DNA of 64,000 nucleotides, from assembly GCA_963678705.1 (NCBI GenBank), contig OY783222.1, positions 2,356,001 through 2,420,000 on the forward strand, in the 5' to 3' direction. The position numbers and the translations under genes are program-made. This document shows, piece after piece, positions 10,630-23,075 of this stretch (its first letter is position 1; each line of letters opens with the position of its first letter). The notes beneath the pieces were generated by a model. That model did no database searches. It worked only from the letters and a program-made list of their open reading frames with translations, and was not told the origin of the DNA. Origin of the DNA: Panorpa germanica. Its lineage: Eukaryota; Arthropoda; Insecta; Mecoptera; Panorpidae.

Positions 10630-10873
10630 TCAGAGTTTAGAATCATTGAAAGCTTGTGGTGATTCATATTCCTCCCTCCGCCTTCTTACATATGAAACTA
10701 TAGTTGCGATGAAATACAGTGCACTAAGAACGATGAAATAACCGCCGTAAACTCTAAACTGATCCTTATGAAGTAGATTAAGTCCTCCTTCGGATATCAC
10801 CACAACCGTCAAGATGGATTGAAAAACCAAAGCCATCATGGTATTTATTCCAAAAACTAATCCAAAATCCTTG
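10630..10873 (-). pseudogene. Orphan exon 4 (o3)
   Basis: Encodes the same residues as o1 and o4, ending RRRREEYESPQAFNDSKL, with no exons 1-3. It lies 3' of L5. The phase-2-compatible acceptor (AG at 10875-10874) and open frame are kept. Confidence 0.68.
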
Positions 10874-11140
10874 CTTGTTAATTATTTTAATTACTTCAAT
10901 AGCAATATAAATTACAAGTTTATATTAGTGCAAGTAATACAAGAGATGGCTGCAATTTATTTAGATAGATTCCTGGTTCATTTTAATGTTTCTTTCAAGT
11001 TGCTTAATAGCTCCTAAACGCTCTGCTATGCAATGTTTCTGTCTGCACAGCAAAATTGTCACAAAATCCGTTGCAATATCACAGAAAAATGTTATATCAT
11101 GCTACATAAAACTGAAGACTTTGTTCTGTAATTTTTCTAT

Positions 11141-12701
11141 TCATTTTATTTTTTCACTTCTAACGTACGAAACTGCTGCAGCAATGAAGTACAGTACACC
11201 TATAACCATGAAATAGCCTCCGTACACTATAAACTGATTCCTTGGAAGAAGATTGAAGCCTCCTTCAGATAGCAAAACAACCGTCAAGATGGACTGAAAG
11301 ACCAAAGCCACCATTGTGTTGATACCAAAAACCAATCCAAAACTGTCCTCGATGAGGTGCTTAGCAATTTCATAGCTAAAAGAAGAAAGAAGGTAAAAAA
11401 TCCTGCGCCAAATATCTTTAATACCATTTATTTTTATTGTACCTTGAATAAGTTATCATGAAGTTGTACAAAATTCCCAAACATACATAGCCCAAGTAAG
11501 AAACCCAAAGTGTGGTAGTTAGCGCTGCCAGGATTAGTGCACCACCGCTTAATACGGAGCATGCAGTAACTGTTAACAATCCAAAGTAAAGGGCTCCAAT
11601 TTTAAGGTACCCTGCTAATATGGCAGCAGTTGCACCTAAGATCGTCAATGCCGCTTCTATGGCACCGTTCCAAATGGCTGTTTGCTAGTAACAAAGATTG
11701 TATCAACTGCAGTTGAGGTAATATCAATAATGTTGTGTTTATAAGGTAACTGACCTCTAAATCTGGTTCAATATCCTGCCACAGAACTTGAATGTAATTT
11801 TGTACTTGGCCAAAGGCACCCGTTGCTAGTGAATACCACAGACTCCACACAACCACGTTCTTTTGAGTGTACGCTGAGAGGAAGTGACTCCAAAGCAGTT
11901 TTAGTCCATCACTAATCTTTTGCTTAAATGGTATTCCAACTTCCTTAGAAGATTCTTTTTGGAGAATTATGGATCCTGTTGTATTATTAGAATTAGTACT
12001 TGATATTGAACTTATTTGGAAGGTTTTATATGTAGTTGAATTGAGTTCAGTAGATCGTTGAAAGTATAGACTTTTGTCCACTGATGGGAGAAATAATGCC
12101 ACAATAGTTGCCGTTACGTGTGCTGCAATTGTAAAATAATTATTAATTTCAAAACGTCACGCTTTTGTACCAATTACAATACCTACTTACATCCAACTGT
12201 TATATAGTTTAATTGTTTGGAGTCCATTACCTCCGTATACATTAAAACTTGGCCTAAAACAGATCCGGAGAAGAATCCAGTTAATACAGCTGCTCTTGTG
12301 TAAGAAGTCACCTTCTGATAGTGATCCTTGTCAACTTTGGCGTAAATGTACGTGTAGTATGCAATCTCAGTCGCCATAAACGTTCCATAAAACACACACG
12401 AGAGAGCGATGCCTGCAAAGGTAGTGCTCCATGTCAGAAAACTCCAACTTGTAACACCAGCGAGTCCACACAATATTATTAGTGGTTTGTAACAGAAGAA
12501 ATCAGTAATTACAAATATTAAAACGGTGTGTGCTAAATAAGAATATGTTGAAATTGGAATTATATCTTGATAAATATTTTCTGCTGTCCAATTTTGAGAA
12601 GGACCTGTTAAATAGTCCACTAAAAACGGTTCGTTTGGCCGAAAATCTTTGAAAAATCCGAATACACAAAGTATTAGACAAACGCGTAACCACTCCTGCA
12701 T
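11141..12701 (-). CDS. L5 (unit A'): recombinant SLC19 transporter-like, 451 aa
   Basis: Exons 12701-12191, 12122-11755, 11684-11443 and 11375-11141; introns 68, 70 and 67 bp; open for 451 codons. Exons 1-3 and the first part of exon 4 match L2 (9359 bp to the left); the rest of exon 4 and its 3' flank match L3 (6239 bp to the left). The switch lies between 11311 and 11354 in a 42-bp identical stretch within exon 4. As a result the C-terminus is VRSEKIK in place of FRSEKQKESS, and TM12 reads FMVIGVLYF. One exon 2 difference from L2 is seen (KLLWSHF for KLFWSHF). All family landmarks are intact. Confidence 0.9.
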
Positions 12702-13749
12702 TTTATCGGTTAAATGTCACAGACAGACAAGAAGTTGTATCTAAAAAATGTAGCGTAGGCAATGTTGTTTATTCGCATTAGATTGTATTACAGACAGAGC
12801 TGGAGTAAGGCGGGTTTGAATGTCATGTCAAAAGCACAAACCGAAGTAATTCCTAGATTGAAGATTGTCCTGCAGTACTTGTTTTAAATATGCTAGCTTG
12901 TTGCAAGCTAATCCAAGATTAATTATATATTTCTCAAGTATAAATTCTTACAAAATGTTCAAGATTCAGGACGCTAGCTACCTGCAAGCTAATTCAGCTT
13001 TATAAATCAATCCTGGGGCAATCGATTTATATTTGTTAAACCGTAATAGCAATCACAAAATATTGGAATTGTGGAAATATAAAAATAGGAGGTTTGCTAT
13101 CTAGTGGTAATATCAAGTAGTTCCCAAATGTATTTGTTTAATATTTTTTTATAATTTTATCTCAAATCCCAGGATTATATTTCTTAGATATAGTTCATAT
13201 AATCACTTTAATTAATATGCTTGTTAATTATTGCTTAATGTTAGCTAATTTAGGTTAATTAGTCTAATTGTCAACATCACGACAAAAGATGCAACAGGTT
13301 TCACTGCTCCTTTTAGAAATTTATCTCAGCTGAAACTCTTACATGTCTCAAGCCAAACCTGTTAGCCTTACAAAATATTTAGACGTACAATTAAAGACAT
13401 ATGAATACATGCCTGTGTTGTTATCAGCTAAAACAATAATAGCGTAATCACTCCTAATTTAAACTTGATAAGATACTTAATATTTAATATTACCTGTCAA
13501 AAGATAAACTTAATTCTTTGATGGTCTAATTACAATGTAGCATTGTACATCACAATACTGACTGCACATAATAATTAAAAAGTGAATAACATAACACAGA
13601 CTGGTCTAAGTCGTTGGTAAATTGTTCATTATACGTAATACGTTTTTATTACTATAAATGTCATAAGCACTTTTAAGGCGGTAAATACGAAAACGATGTA
13701 AGTCAGATCTTCAACATTTTGAGTTAAGGGCAAAAATGACGTTTCCAAT
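12702..13749. other. Spacer between L5 and orphan exon o4
   Basis: Second-copy counterpart of 3343-4390, practically identical, with the hairpin near 12894-12910 and the paired-GATA block at 13421-13471. No gene seen. Confidence 0.5.
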
Positions 13750-13993
13750 TCAGAGTTTAGAATCATTGAAAGCTTGTGGTGATTCATATTCCTCCCTCCG
13801 CCTTCTTACATATGAAACTATAGTTGCGATGAAATACAGTGCACTAAGAACGATGAAATAACCGCCGTAAACTCTAAACTGATCCTTATGAAGTAGATTA
13901 AGTCCTCCTTCGGATATCACCACAACCGTCAAGATGGATTGAAAAACCAAAGCCATCATGGTATTTATTCCAAAAACTAATCCAAAATCCTTG
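13750..13993 (-). pseudogene. Orphan exon 4 (o4)
   Basis: Second-copy counterpart of o1 with the same translation. It lies 3' of L6, without upstream exons. Confidence 0.68.
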
Positions 13994-14260
13994 CTTGTTA
14001 ATTATTTTAATTACTTCAATAGCAATATAAATTACAAGTTTATATTAGTGCAAGTAATACAAGAGATGGCTGCAATTTATTTAGATAGATTCCTGGTTCA
14101 TTTTAATGTTTCTTTCAAGTTGCTTAATAGCTCCTAAACGCTCTGCTATGCAATGTTTCTGTCTGCACAGCAAAATTGTCACAAAATCCGTTGCAATATC
14201 ACAGAAAAATGTTATATCATGCTACATAAAACTGAAGACTTTGTTCTGTAATTTTTTTAT

Positions 14261-15826
14261 TCATTTTATTTTTTCACTTCTAACGTACGAAACTGCTGCA
14301 GCAATGAAGTACAGTACACCTATAACCATGAAATAGCCTCCGTACACTATAAACTGATTCCTTGGAAGAAGATTGAAGCCTCCTTCAGATAGCAAAACAA
14401 CCGTCAAGATGGACTGAAAGACCAAAGCCACCATTGTGTTGATACCAAAAACCAATCCAAAACTGTCCTCGATTAGGTGTTTTGCAATTTCATAGCTAAA
14501 AGAAGAAAGAAAGTAGAAAATCCTGCGCCAAATATCTTCAATACCATTTATTTTTAATGTACCTAGAGTAAGTTATCATGAAGTTGTACAAAATTCCGAA
14601 ACATACATAGCCCAAGTAAGAAACCCAAAGTGTGGTAGTTAGCGCTCCCAGGATTAGTGCACCACCGCTTAATAAGGAGCATACGGTAACTGTTAACAAT
14701 CCAAAGTAAAGGGCTCCAATTTTTAGGTACCCAGCTAATATGGCAGCAGTTGCACCTAGGATCGTCAATGCCGCTTCTATGGCACCGTTCCAAATGGCTG
14801 TTTGCTAGTAACAAAGATTGTATTGACTGTGGTTGAGGTAATATCAATAATGTATCCTAGTAGTACTTTATCTACAAAGATACATGATCGTGTTTATAAG
14901 GTAACTGACCTCTAAATCTGGTTCAATATCCTGCCACAGAATTTGAATGTAATTTCGTATTTGGCCAAAGGCAGCCATTGCTAGTGAATACCACAGACTC
15001 CACAGCACCACGTACTTTTGAGTGTACGCTGAGACAAAATGACTCCAAAGCATTTTGACTCCTTCGCTGAATGTTATCCTAACATCCTTAGAAGATTCTT
15101 CTTGGAGATTTGGTGATACCGTTGCATTATTCGAAGTATTTGATATTGAACTTATTTGGAAGGTGCTATGTCTTGTAGGCCTTTGGAAATATAGACTTTT
15201 GTCCACTGATGGGAGAAATATTGCCCAAATAGTAGCCATTACGTGTGCTGCAATTGTAAAATAATTATTATATTTAAAACGCCTTGCTTTTGTAATAACT
15301 ACAATATCTACTTACATCCAACTGTTATATAGTGCAATTGTTTGGAGTCCATTACTTCCGTGTACATTAAAACTTGCGCCAAAACGGATGCACAAAAATA
15401 TCCCGTTAATACAGCTGCTCTTGTGTAAGATGTTACCTTCTGATAGTGCTCCTTGTCAACTTTGGCGTAAATGTACGTGTAATATGCAATCTCAGTCGCC
15501 ATAAACGTTCCATAAAACACACACGAGAGAGCGATGCCTGTAAACGTTGTGCCCCATGCCAGAAAACTAAAAGTTGCAACTCCAGCGAGTCCGCACAATA
15601 TTATTAGTGGTTTGTAACAGAAGAAATCCGTGATTACAAATATTAAAACGGTGTGTGCTAAATAAGAATATGTTGAAATTGGAATTATATCTTGATAAAT
15701 ATTTTCTGCTGTCCAATTTTGAGAAGGACCTGTTAAATAGTCCACTAAAAACGGTTCGTTTGGTCGAAAATCTTTGAAAAACCCGAATACACAAAGTATA
15801 AGACAAACGCGTAACCACTCTTGCAT
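14261..15826 (-). CDS. L6 (unit B'): SLC19 thiamine transporter-like, 441 aa
   Basis: Exons 15826-15316, 15247-14910, 14804-14563 and 14495-14261; introns 68, 105 and 67 bp. Counterpart of L3 in the second higher-order copy. The protein differs from L3 at one seen residue (IQILW against IQIMW in TM7, position 14939 against 5580); another difference (14676 against 5317) is silent. The RQKI deletion before SEGVKMLW and the 35-bp intron 2 insertion are shared, so both predate the 9359-bp duplication. Confidence 0.9.
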
Positions 15827-16868
15827 TTTATCGGTTAAATGTCACAGACAGACAAGAAGTTGTATCTAAAAAATGTACCGTAAGCAATGTTGTTTATTCG
15901 CATTAGATTGTATTACAGACAGAGCTGGAGTAAGGCGGGTTTGAATGTTATGTCAAAAACACAAACCGAAGTAACTCCTAGATTGAAGATTGTCTTGCAA
16001 TACTTGTTTTAAATATGCTAGCTTGTTGCAAGCTAATCCAAGATTCATTATATATTTCTCAAGTAGAAATTCTTACAAAATGTTCAAGATTCAGGACGCT
16101 AGCTACCTGCAAGCTAATTCAGCTTTATAAATCAACCTGGGACTTCACAATCGATTTATATTTGCTAAACCGTAACACTAATCACAAAATATTGAAATTG
16201 TGTAAATATAAAAATTGGAGGTTTGCTATCTAGTGGTAATATCAAGTAGTTCCCAAATGTATTTGTTTAATATTTCTTTATAATTTTATCTCAAATCTCA
16301 GGATTATATTTCTTAGATATAGTTCATATAATCACTTTAGTTAATATGCTTGTTAATTATTGCTTAATGTTAGCTAATTTAGGTTAATTAGTCTAATTGT
16401 CAACATAACGACAAAAGTTGCAACAGGTTTCACTGCTGAAACTCTTACATGTCTCAAGCCAATCCTGTTAGCCTTACAACATATTTAGACGTACAATTAG
16501 AGACATATGAGTACATGCCTGTGTTGTTATCAGCTAAAACAATAATAGCGTAATCACTCCTAATTTAAACTTGATAAGATACTTAATATTTATTATTACC
16601 TGTCAAAAGATAAACTTAATTCTTTGATGGTCTAATTACAATGTAGCATTGTACATCACAATACTGACTGCACATAATAATTAAAAAGTGAATAACATAA
16701 CACAGACTGGTCTAAGTCGTTGGTAAATTGTTCATTATACGTAATACGTTTTTATTACTATAAATGTCATAAGCACTTTTAAGGCGGTAAATACGAAAAC
16801 GATGTAAGTCAGATCTTCAACATTTTGAGTTAAGGGCAAAAATGCCGTTTCCAATTCAGAGTTTAGAA
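15827..16868. other. Spacer between L6 and orphan exon o5
   Basis: Second-copy counterpart of 6468-7509, with the same internal deletion and the paired-GATA block at 16527-16577. No gene seen. Confidence 0.5.
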
Positions 16869-17067
16869 TCATTGAAAGCTTACATATGAAACTATAGCTG
16901 CGATGAAATACAGTGCACTAAGAACGATGAAATAACCGCCGTAAACTCTAAACTGATCCTTATGAAGTAGATTTAGTCCTCCTTCAGATATCACCACAAC
17001 CGTCAAGATGGATTGAAAAACCGAAGCCATCATGGTATTTATTCCAAAAACTAATCCAAGATCCTTG
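16869..17067 (-). pseudogene. Orphan exon 4 (o5), shortened
   Basis: Second-copy counterpart of o2, with the same shortened C-terminus (YVSFQ) and MMASVF. It lies 3' of L7. Confidence 0.65.
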
Positions 17068-17356
17068 CTTGTTAATTATTTTAATTACTTCAATAGCAAT
17101 ATAAATTACAAGTTTATATTAGTGCAAGTAATACAAGAGACGGTTGCAATTTATTAAGATAGATTCCAGGTAATTACATTCTATATTTAATTTTAATGTT
17201 TCTTTCAAGTTGCTTAATAGCTAATAAACGCTCTGCTCTGCAATGTTTCTGTCTGCACAGCAAAATTGTCACAAAATCCGTTGCAATATCACAGAAAAAT
17301 GTTATATCATGCTACATAAAACTGAAGACTTTGTTCTGTAATTTTTTTAATACGAT

Positions 17357-18934
17357 TCATTTTGTTTTTTCACTTCTAACGTACGAAACTGCTGCAGCAA
17401 TGAAGTACAGTACACCTATAACCATGAAATAGCCTCCGTACACTATAAACTGATTCCTTGGAAGAAGATTGAAGCCTCCTTCAGATAGCAAAACAACCGT
17501 CAAGATGGACTGAAAGACCAAAGCTACCATTGTGTTGATACCAAAAACCAATCCAAAACTGTCCTCGATTAGGTGTTTTGCAATTTCATAGCTAAAAGAA
17601 GAAAGAAAGTAGAAAATCCTGCGCCAAATATCTTCAATACCATTTATCTTTAATGTACCTAGAGTAAGTTATCATGAAGTTGTACAAAATTCCGAAACAT
17701 ACATAGCCCAAGTAAGAAACCCAAAGTGTGGTAGTTAGCGCTCCCAGGATTAGTGCACCACCGCTTAATAAGGAGCATACGGTAACTGTTAACAATCCAA
17801 AGTAAAGGGCTCCAATTTTTAGGTACCCAGCTAATATGGCAGCAGTTGCACCAAGGATCGTCAATGCCGCTTCTATGGCACCGTTCCAAATGGCTGTTTG
17901 CTAGTAACAAAGATTGTATTGACTGTGGTTGAGGTAATATCAATAATGTATCCCAGTAGTACTTTATCTACAAAGATACATGATCGTGTTTATAAGGTAA
18001 CTGACCTCTAAATCTGGTTCAATATCCTGCCACAGAATTTGAATGTAATTTCGTATTTGGCCAAAGGCAGCCATTGCTAGTGAATACCACAGACTCCACA
18101 GCACCACGTACTTTTGAGTGTACGCTGAGACAAAATGACTCCAAAGCAGTTTGACTCCTTCGCTAATCTTTTGCCTAAATGTTATCCTAACATCCTTAGA
18201 AGATTCTTCTTGGAGATTTGGTGATACCGTTGCATTATTCGAAGTATTTGATATTGAACTTATTTGGAAGGTGCTATATCTTGTAGGCCTTTGGAAATAT
18301 AGACTTTTGTCCACTGATGGAAGAAATATTGCCCAAATAGTAGCCATTACGTGTGCTGCAATTGTAAAATAATTATTATATTTAAAACGCCATGCTTTTG
18401 TAATAACTACAATATCTACTTACATCCAACTGTTATATAGTTTAATTGTTTCGAGTCCATTACTTCCGTGTACATTAAAGCTTGCGCCAAAACGGATGCA
18501 CAAAAATATCCCGCTAATACAGCTGCTCTCGTGTAAGATGTTACCTTCTGATAGTGCTCCTTGTCAACTTTGGCGTAAATGTACGTGTAGTATGCAACCT
18601 CTGTCGCCATAAACGTTCCAAAAAACACACACGAGAAAGCGATGCCTGTAAACGTTGTGCTCCATGCCAGAAAACTCCAACTTGCAACTCCAGCGAGTCC
18701 GCACAATATTATTAGTGGTTTGTAACAGAAGAAATCCGTGATTACAAATATTAAAAATGTGTGTGCTAAATAAGAATATGTTGAAATTGGAAATATGTCT
18801 TGATAAATATCTTCCGCTGTCCAATTTTGAGAAGGACCTGTTAAATAGTCCACTAAAAATGGTTCGTTTGCTCGAAAATCTTTGAAAAATCCGAATACAC
18901 AAAGTATTAGACAAACGCGTAACCACTCTTGCAT
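17357..18934 (-). CDS. L7 (unit C'): SLC19 thiamine transporter-like, 445 aa
   Basis: Exons 18934-18424, 18355-18006, 17900-17659 and 17591-17357; introns 68, 105 and 67 bp. Counterpart of L4; no amino-acid difference from L4 was noticed in exons 1-4. All landmarks are present (NWT sequon at 37, Glu112, SEGVKLLWSHF, MITYSSYEIAKHL, LVFGINTMVAL). Confidence 0.9.
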
Positions 18935-19988
18935 TTTATCGGTTAAATGTCACAGACAGACAAGAAGTTGTATCTAAAAAATGTAGCGTAAGCCATGTTG
19001 TTTATTCGCATTAGATTGTATTACAGACAGAGCTGGAGTGAGGCAGGTTTGAATGTCATGTCAAAAACACAAACCGAAGTAACTCCTAGATTGAAGATTG
19101 TCGTGCAGTACTTGTTTTAAATATGCTAGCTTGTTGCAAGCTAATCCAAGATTCATTATATATTTCTCAAGTAGAAATTCTTACAAAATGTTCAAGATTC
19201 AGGACGCTAGCTACCTGCAAGCTAATTCAGCTTTATAAATCAACCTGGGACTTCACAATCGATTTATATTTGCTAAACCGTAACACTAATCACAAAATAT
19301 TGAAATTGTGTAAATATAAAAATAGGATGTTTGCTATCTCTAGTGGTAATATCAAGTAGTTCCCAAATGTATTTGTTTAATATTTTTTTATAATTTTATC
19401 TCAAATTTCAGGATTATATTTCTTAGATATAGTTCATATAATCACTTTAATTAATATGCTTGTTAATTATTGCTTAATGTTAGCTAATTTAGGTTAATTA
19501 GTCTAATTGTCAACATCACGACAAAAGATGCAACAGGTTTCACTGCTCCTTTTAGAAATTTATCTCAGCTGAAACTCTTACATGTCTCAAGCCAAACCTG
19601 TTAGCCTTACAAAATATTTAGACGTACAATTAAAGACATATGAATACATGCCTGTGTTGTTATCAGCTAAAACAATAATAGCGTAATCACTCCTAATTTA
19701 AACTTGATAAGATACTTAATATTTAATATTACCTGTCAAAAGATAAACTTAATTCTTTGATGGTCTAATTACAATGTAGCATTGTACATCATAATACTGA
19801 CTGCACATAATAATTAAAAAGTGAATAACATAACACAGACTGGTCTAAGTCGTTGGTAAATTGTTCATAATACGTAATACGTTTTTATTACTATAAATGC
19901 CATAAGCACTTTTAAGGCGGTAAATACGAAAACGGTGTAAGTCAGATCTTCAACATTTTGAGTTAAGGGCAAAAATGACGTTTCCAAT
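18935..19988. other. Spacer between L7 and orphan exon o6
   Basis: Second-copy counterpart of 9576-10629 with a few substitutions (for example near 19791, 19869 and 19900). Paired-GATA block at 19660-19710. No gene seen. Confidence 0.5.
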
Positions 19989-20232
19989 TCAGAGTTTAGA
20001 ATCATTGAAAGCTTGTGGTGATTCATATTCCTCCCTCCGCCTTCTTACATATGAAACTATAGTTGCGATGAAATACAGTGCACATAGAACGATGAAATAA
20101 CCGCCGTAAACTCTAAACTGATCCTTATGAAGTAGATTAAGTCCTCCTTCGGATATCACCACAACCGTCAAGATGGATTGAAAAACCAAAGCCATCATGG
20201 TATTTATTCCAAAAACTAATCCAAAATCCTTG
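19989..20232 (-). pseudogene. Orphan exon 4 (o6)
   Basis: Like o1 but reads IVLCALYF where o1, o3 and o4 read IVLSALYF. It lies 3' of L8. It is the rightmost orphan exon and the closest to L9, the intact gene it resembles. The frame and candidate acceptor remain open. Confidence 0.68.
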
Positions 20233-20505
20233 CTTGTTAATTATTTTAATTACTTCAATAGCAATATAAATTACAAGTTTATATTAGTGCAAGTAATACA
20301 AGAGATGGCTGCAATTTATTTAGATAGATTCCTGGTTCATTTTAATGTTTCTTTCAAGTTGCTTAATAGCTAATAAACGCTCTGCTCTGCAATGTTTCTG
20401 TCTGCACAGCAAAATTGTCACACAATCCGTTACAATATCACAGAAAAATGTTATGTCATGCTACATAAAACTGAAGACTTTGTTCTGTAATTTTTTTAAT
20501 ACGAT

Positions 20506-22048
20506 TCATTTTGTTTTTTTACTTCTAACGTATGAAACTGCTGCAGCAATGAAGTACAGTACACCTATAACCATGAAATAGCCTCCGTACACTATAAACT
20601 GATTCCTTGGAAGAAGATTGAAGCCTCCTTCAGATAGCAGAACAACCGTCAAGATAGACTGAAAGACCAAAGCCACCATTGTGTTGATACCAAAAACCAA
20701 TCCAAAACTGTCCTCGATTAGGTGCTTAGCAATCTCATAACTAAAAGAAGAAAGAAAGTAGAAAATCCTGCGCCAAATATCTTCAATACCATATATCTTT
20801 AATGTACCTTGAGTAAGTTATCATGAAGTTGTACAAAATTCCGAAACATACATAGCCCAAGTAAGAAACCCAAAGTGTGGTAGTTAGCGCTGCCAGGATT
20901 AGTGCACCACCGCTTAATAAGGAGCATACGGTAACTGTTAACAATCCAAAGTGAAGGGCTCCAATTTTTAGGTACCCAGCTAATATGGCAGCAGTTGCAC
21001 CTAGGATCGTCAATGCCGCTTCTATGGCACCGTTCCAAATGGCTGTTTGCTAGTAACAAAGATTGTATCAACTGCAGTTGAGGTAATATCAAGAATGTTG
21101 TGTTTATAAGGTAACTGACCTCTAAATCTGGTTCAATATCCTGCCACAGAATTTGAATGTAATTTCGTATTTGGCCAAAGGCAGCCATTGCTAATGAATA
21201 CCACAGACTCCACACAACCACGTACTTTTGAGTGTACGCTGAGACAAAATGACTCCAAAGCAGTTTGACTCCTTCGCTAATCTTTTGCCTAAATGTTATC
21301 CTAACATCCTTAGAAGATTCTTCTTGGAGATTTGGTGATACCGTTGCATTATTCGAAGTATTTGATATTGAACTTATTTGGAAGGTGCTATGTCTTGTAG
21401 GCCTTTGGAAATATAGACTTTTGTCCACTGATGGGAGAAATATTGCCCAAATAGTAGCCATTACGTGTGCTGCAATTGTAAAATAATTATTATATTTAAA
21501 ACGCCATGCTTTTGTAATAACTACAATATCTACTTACATCCAACTGTTATATAGTGTAATTGTTTGGAGTCCATTACTTCCGTGTACATTAAAGCTTGCG
21601 CCAACACGGATGCACAAAAATATCCCGTTAATACAGCTGCTCTCGTATAAGATGTTACCTTCTGATAGTGCTCCTTGTCAACTTTGGCGTAAATGTACGT
21701 GTAATATGCAATCTCAGTCGCCATAAATGTTCCATAAAACACACACGAGAGAGCGATGCCTGTAAACGTTGTGCCCCATGCCAGAAAACTAAAAGTTGCA
21801 ACTCCAGCGAGTCCGCACAATATTATTAGTGGTTTGTAACAGAAGAAATCCGTGATTACAAATATTAAAACGGTGTGTGCTAAATAAGAATATGTTGAAA
21901 TTGGAAATAAGTCTTGATAAATATTTTCTGCTGTCCAATTTTGAGAAGGACCTGTTAAATAGTCCACTAAAAACGGTTCGTTTGGCCGAAAATCTTTGAA
22001 AAACCCGAATACACAAAGTATGAGACAAACGCGTAACCACTCCTGCAT
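20506..22048 (-). CDS. L8 (unit D): SLC19 thiamine transporter-like, 445 aa
   Basis: Exons 22048-21538, 21469-21120, 21049-20808 and 20740-20506; introns 68, 70 and 67 bp; open for 445 codons. It belongs with L2-L7 (NWTAEN, ITFRQKISEGVKLLWSHF, LVFGINTMVAL) but is outside the near-identical 9359-bp repeat. It lacks the 35-bp intron 2 insertion of units B and C, so it resembles the state before that insertion. The codon across the exon 3/4 junction is AGT rather than AGC, still Ser. Confidence 0.9.
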
Positions 22049-23075
22049 TTTATCGGTTAAATGTCACAGACAGACAAGAAGTTGTATCTAAAAAATAAAT
22101 AGCGTCAGCAATGTTGTTTATTCGAATTAGGTTGTATTACAGACAGAGCTGTAGTGAGGCGGGTTTAAATGTCATGTCAAAATCACAAACCGAAGTAATT
22201 CCCAGGTTAAAGATTGTCGTGCAGTACTGGTTTTAAACATGCTAGCTTGCTACAAGCTAATCCAATAATTATTAGCTACCTGTCAAGTAAAAATTCTTAC
22301 GCAAAGTTCAAGATTCAATTAGCTGCAAGCTAATTCGATCTTTATAATTTAACCTGGGACAATCTAATTAATTTATATATGCTAAACCGTAACAGCGCAA
22401 AATATTTAAATTATGGAAATACAAGGATTTGAGGTTCGCCATTTAGTGATAATATAAACTAGCTCACAAATATTTTAGTTAAAATTTTTATCTCAAATGC
22501 CAGGACTGTAATTAATATGCTTGTTTATTATTGTTTAATGTTAGCTAATTTAAGTTTGTTAGAGTAATTGCCAACACCATTTCGATAGTTGCTACATGTT
22601 TTACTGCCTCTTTTTAAAAATTTATCTCTGCTTAAAATATTAGATGCCTCAAGCCTAACCTGTTACTCTTACAACATATTTAGACACGTAAGTACAATTA
22701 AAGATATATTAATAAACTTAAATACATGTCTGTGTTGTTATCAGTTAAGACAATAATAGCGTAATCACTCCTAATTTAAACTTGATAAGACTGTCAAAAG
22801 ATAAAGGTAATATTTTGATGGTCTAATTACAATGTAGCATTGTACATTATATACAATAGTATCGGCACATAATAATTTTGATGTAAATAACATAACACAG
22901 TCTTGTCTAAGTCGTTGGTATATTTGTTCAAAATACGTAATACGTTTTTCTTGCTTTAAATGTCATAGGCACTTTTAAGGCGGTAAATACGAAAACAGTG
23001 TAAGTCAGATCTTCTACATTTTGAGTAAAGGGCAAAAATGCCGTTTCCAATTCAGAGTTTTGAATCATTGAAAGC
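22049..23075. other. Spacer between L8 and L9
   Basis: A diverged relative of the spacers upstream of L2-L7, here followed by a complete gene (L9) instead of an orphan exon 4. This is the arrangement from which the orphan-bearing spacers most simply derive. Paired-GATA block at 22738-22788. No gene seen. Confidence 0.5.
22738..22788. promoter_or_regulatory. Paired GATA-type motifs upstream of L8
   Basis: TTATCA (22738-22743) and TGATAA (22783-22788) with the AATAATAGCGTAATCACTCC core are kept although the flanks have diverged clearly from the L2-L7 spacers, which suggests constraint on the block. Confidence 0.38.

Larger units (their letters stand above)
1995..11000. repeat. Higher-order repeat, first copy (units A-B-C)
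   Basis: This segment, carrying L2, L3 and L4 with their spacers and orphan exons, recurs almost letter for letter at an offset of exactly 9359 bp (about 11354-20366). The internal unit lengths are 3120 bp (A), 3096 bp (B) and 3143 bp (C). Only scattered differences were seen, for example 2536 a/g, 5317 c/g, 5580 t/g and 7377 a/t. The left limit lies inside exon 4 of L2; the right limit is near 11000, after which copies diverge. Ends are approximate. Confidence 0.85.
11354..20366. repeat. Higher-order repeat, second copy (units A'-B'-C')
   Basis: Near-identical to 1995-11000 at an offset of 9359 bp, carrying L5, L6 and L7 and orphan exons o4, o5 and o6. The sharp left edge lies inside exon 4 of L5, as expected for unequal crossing-over between misaligned paralogues. 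An assembly duplication is the main alternative, but the scattered substitutions between copies argue against a purely artificial copy. Confidence 0.85.

Noticed and set aside
1995-20366. CRISPR-like array or satellite DNA
   Set aside because: The repeat unit is a complete gene of about 3.1 kb with introns; there are no short repeats with unique spacers.
20799-21461. Long 220-codon minus-strand frame through exon 2 of L8 into exon 3
   Set aside because: After the exon 2 donor it reads through the 70-bp intron in a frame that is wrong for exon 3 (HLERCHRSGIDD instead of NGAIEAAL). It is a read-through artefact.
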